This document shows, piece by piece, positions 63,600-64,000 of a stretch of 64,000 nt of DNA. The position numbers were made by a program, and so were the translations under genes. The stretch's first letter is position 1, and the number at the start of each line of letters is the position of its first letter. This stretch comes from Populus alba (taxonomy: Eukaryota; Streptophyta; Magnoliopsida; Malpighiales; Salicaceae), in NCBI RefSeq assembly GCF_005239225.2, contig NC_133293.1, positions 21,730,333-21,794,332 of the forward strand, in the 5' to 3' direction. The notes beneath the pieces are model-generated. The model was not told where the DNA came from. It searched no databases and worked only from the letters and a program-made list of their open reading frames with translations.

Positions 63600-64000
63600 C
63601 TGGCAAAAAAGTGAGATCTTTAGACATCTGACTTTTCATCTTTAGCAATAAAAATGAGCTTGGAACATAAGCTCGTGGACTCCAAGCTAATTATGCACCA
63701 CTAGCAACAAATTTACTGACATGTTTAAAAGATGTATTTAGTATATTAGAATGCCAATTCATTCACAAGTTTTGTGAAGTTAAATCCTTTGTTAAATTTT
63801 AGGTCCTTGCTCATTCAAAAAAATGTCTCAAAAACAGAGCACACCAATATTCAACTTCTTTATAGTTGCTGTGCTCCCAGGCCACAAAACTAATGAGCAT
63901 GCAAAACACCACAATGGTTTGCTGCCCATGTTAAATCTAACAAGAAGGGCTCCAGAAAAGTAGAATTTGGAACTAATTTTATAGTTAAAATTTAGCGCAG
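63600..64000 (-). other. intron of the PNPOx-like gene at the right edge
   Basis: The exon at 63599 has an acceptor (TTTTGCCAG|T), so the sequence to the right edge is intron. No upstream exon is recognised before the window ends. Confidence 0.5.

Overview
This is nuclear DNA of a flowering plant, most likely a woody eudicot of the poplar/willow family. Genes are split by AT-rich introns with GT..AG ends. Ribosomal protein genes carry telo-box and TGGGCC/TGGGCT promoter elements. The spacers hold (AT)n and (AC)n tracts, MITE-like repeats and gene relics. The family-level assignment is inferred from the overall look and remembered similarity; no search was run.

Layout, left to right. RPL7 (1994-3350, -). 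A small Cys-rich protein (4877-5089, -). A RALF-like secreted peptide (6355-6627, -). A broken LRR-XII receptor kinase with a duplicated promoter region (about 7190-9830, -). The metal transporter MTPC4, 13 coding exons (11083-15422, -). Two F-box relics (16016-17060 and about 17428-17482, +). A single-exon relic of the alpha-mannosidase MNS (18050-18197, -). RPL44/eL42 (18680-20878, +). A TIFY-CCT-GATA factor of the ZML type (22023-24787, +). A broken tRNA-Phe (25188-25252, +). A five-KH RNA-binding protein (26015-29873, -). A 5 kb spacer. BBX32 (35372-36121, +). A decayed GLCAT14-type glycosyltransferase (about 38860-40440, -). An unidentified small ORF (42878-43120, -). A nuclear insertion of plastid rbcL DNA (about 44888-45350, +). 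A SHOU4-type membrane protein (about 45880-51168, +). A kelch protein of the At3g27220/At1g51540 type (53134-56880, +). An F-box/kelch protein of the At1g51550 type (58056-60666, -). The 3' end of an FMN-barrel pyridoxamine-oxidase-like gene (62441-63599, -), which runs off the right edge.

The genes do not form an operon-like unit, but the set is not random. From memory of the Arabidopsis map, MTPC4, MNS1, ZML2, a KH protein, a kelch protein, an F-box/kelch protein and a PNPOx-like protein lie together at At1g51540-At1g51610. BBX32, MNS2, ZML1 and a PNPOx paralogue lie together at At3g21140-At3g21175. The window therefore looks like one conserved ancestral block. The MNS member has decayed to one exon at a position compatible with that order, as expected if a duplicate block elsewhere kept the working copy.

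I found no unmistakable new biological system. The items most worth following are the MNS relic inside the conserved block, the GC-AG intron fixed by reading frame in the KH gene, the RALF-like peptide without the usual receptor-binding motif, the plastid insertion carrying the rbcL promoter, and the unidentified ORFs at 42878-43120 and 52220-52870.
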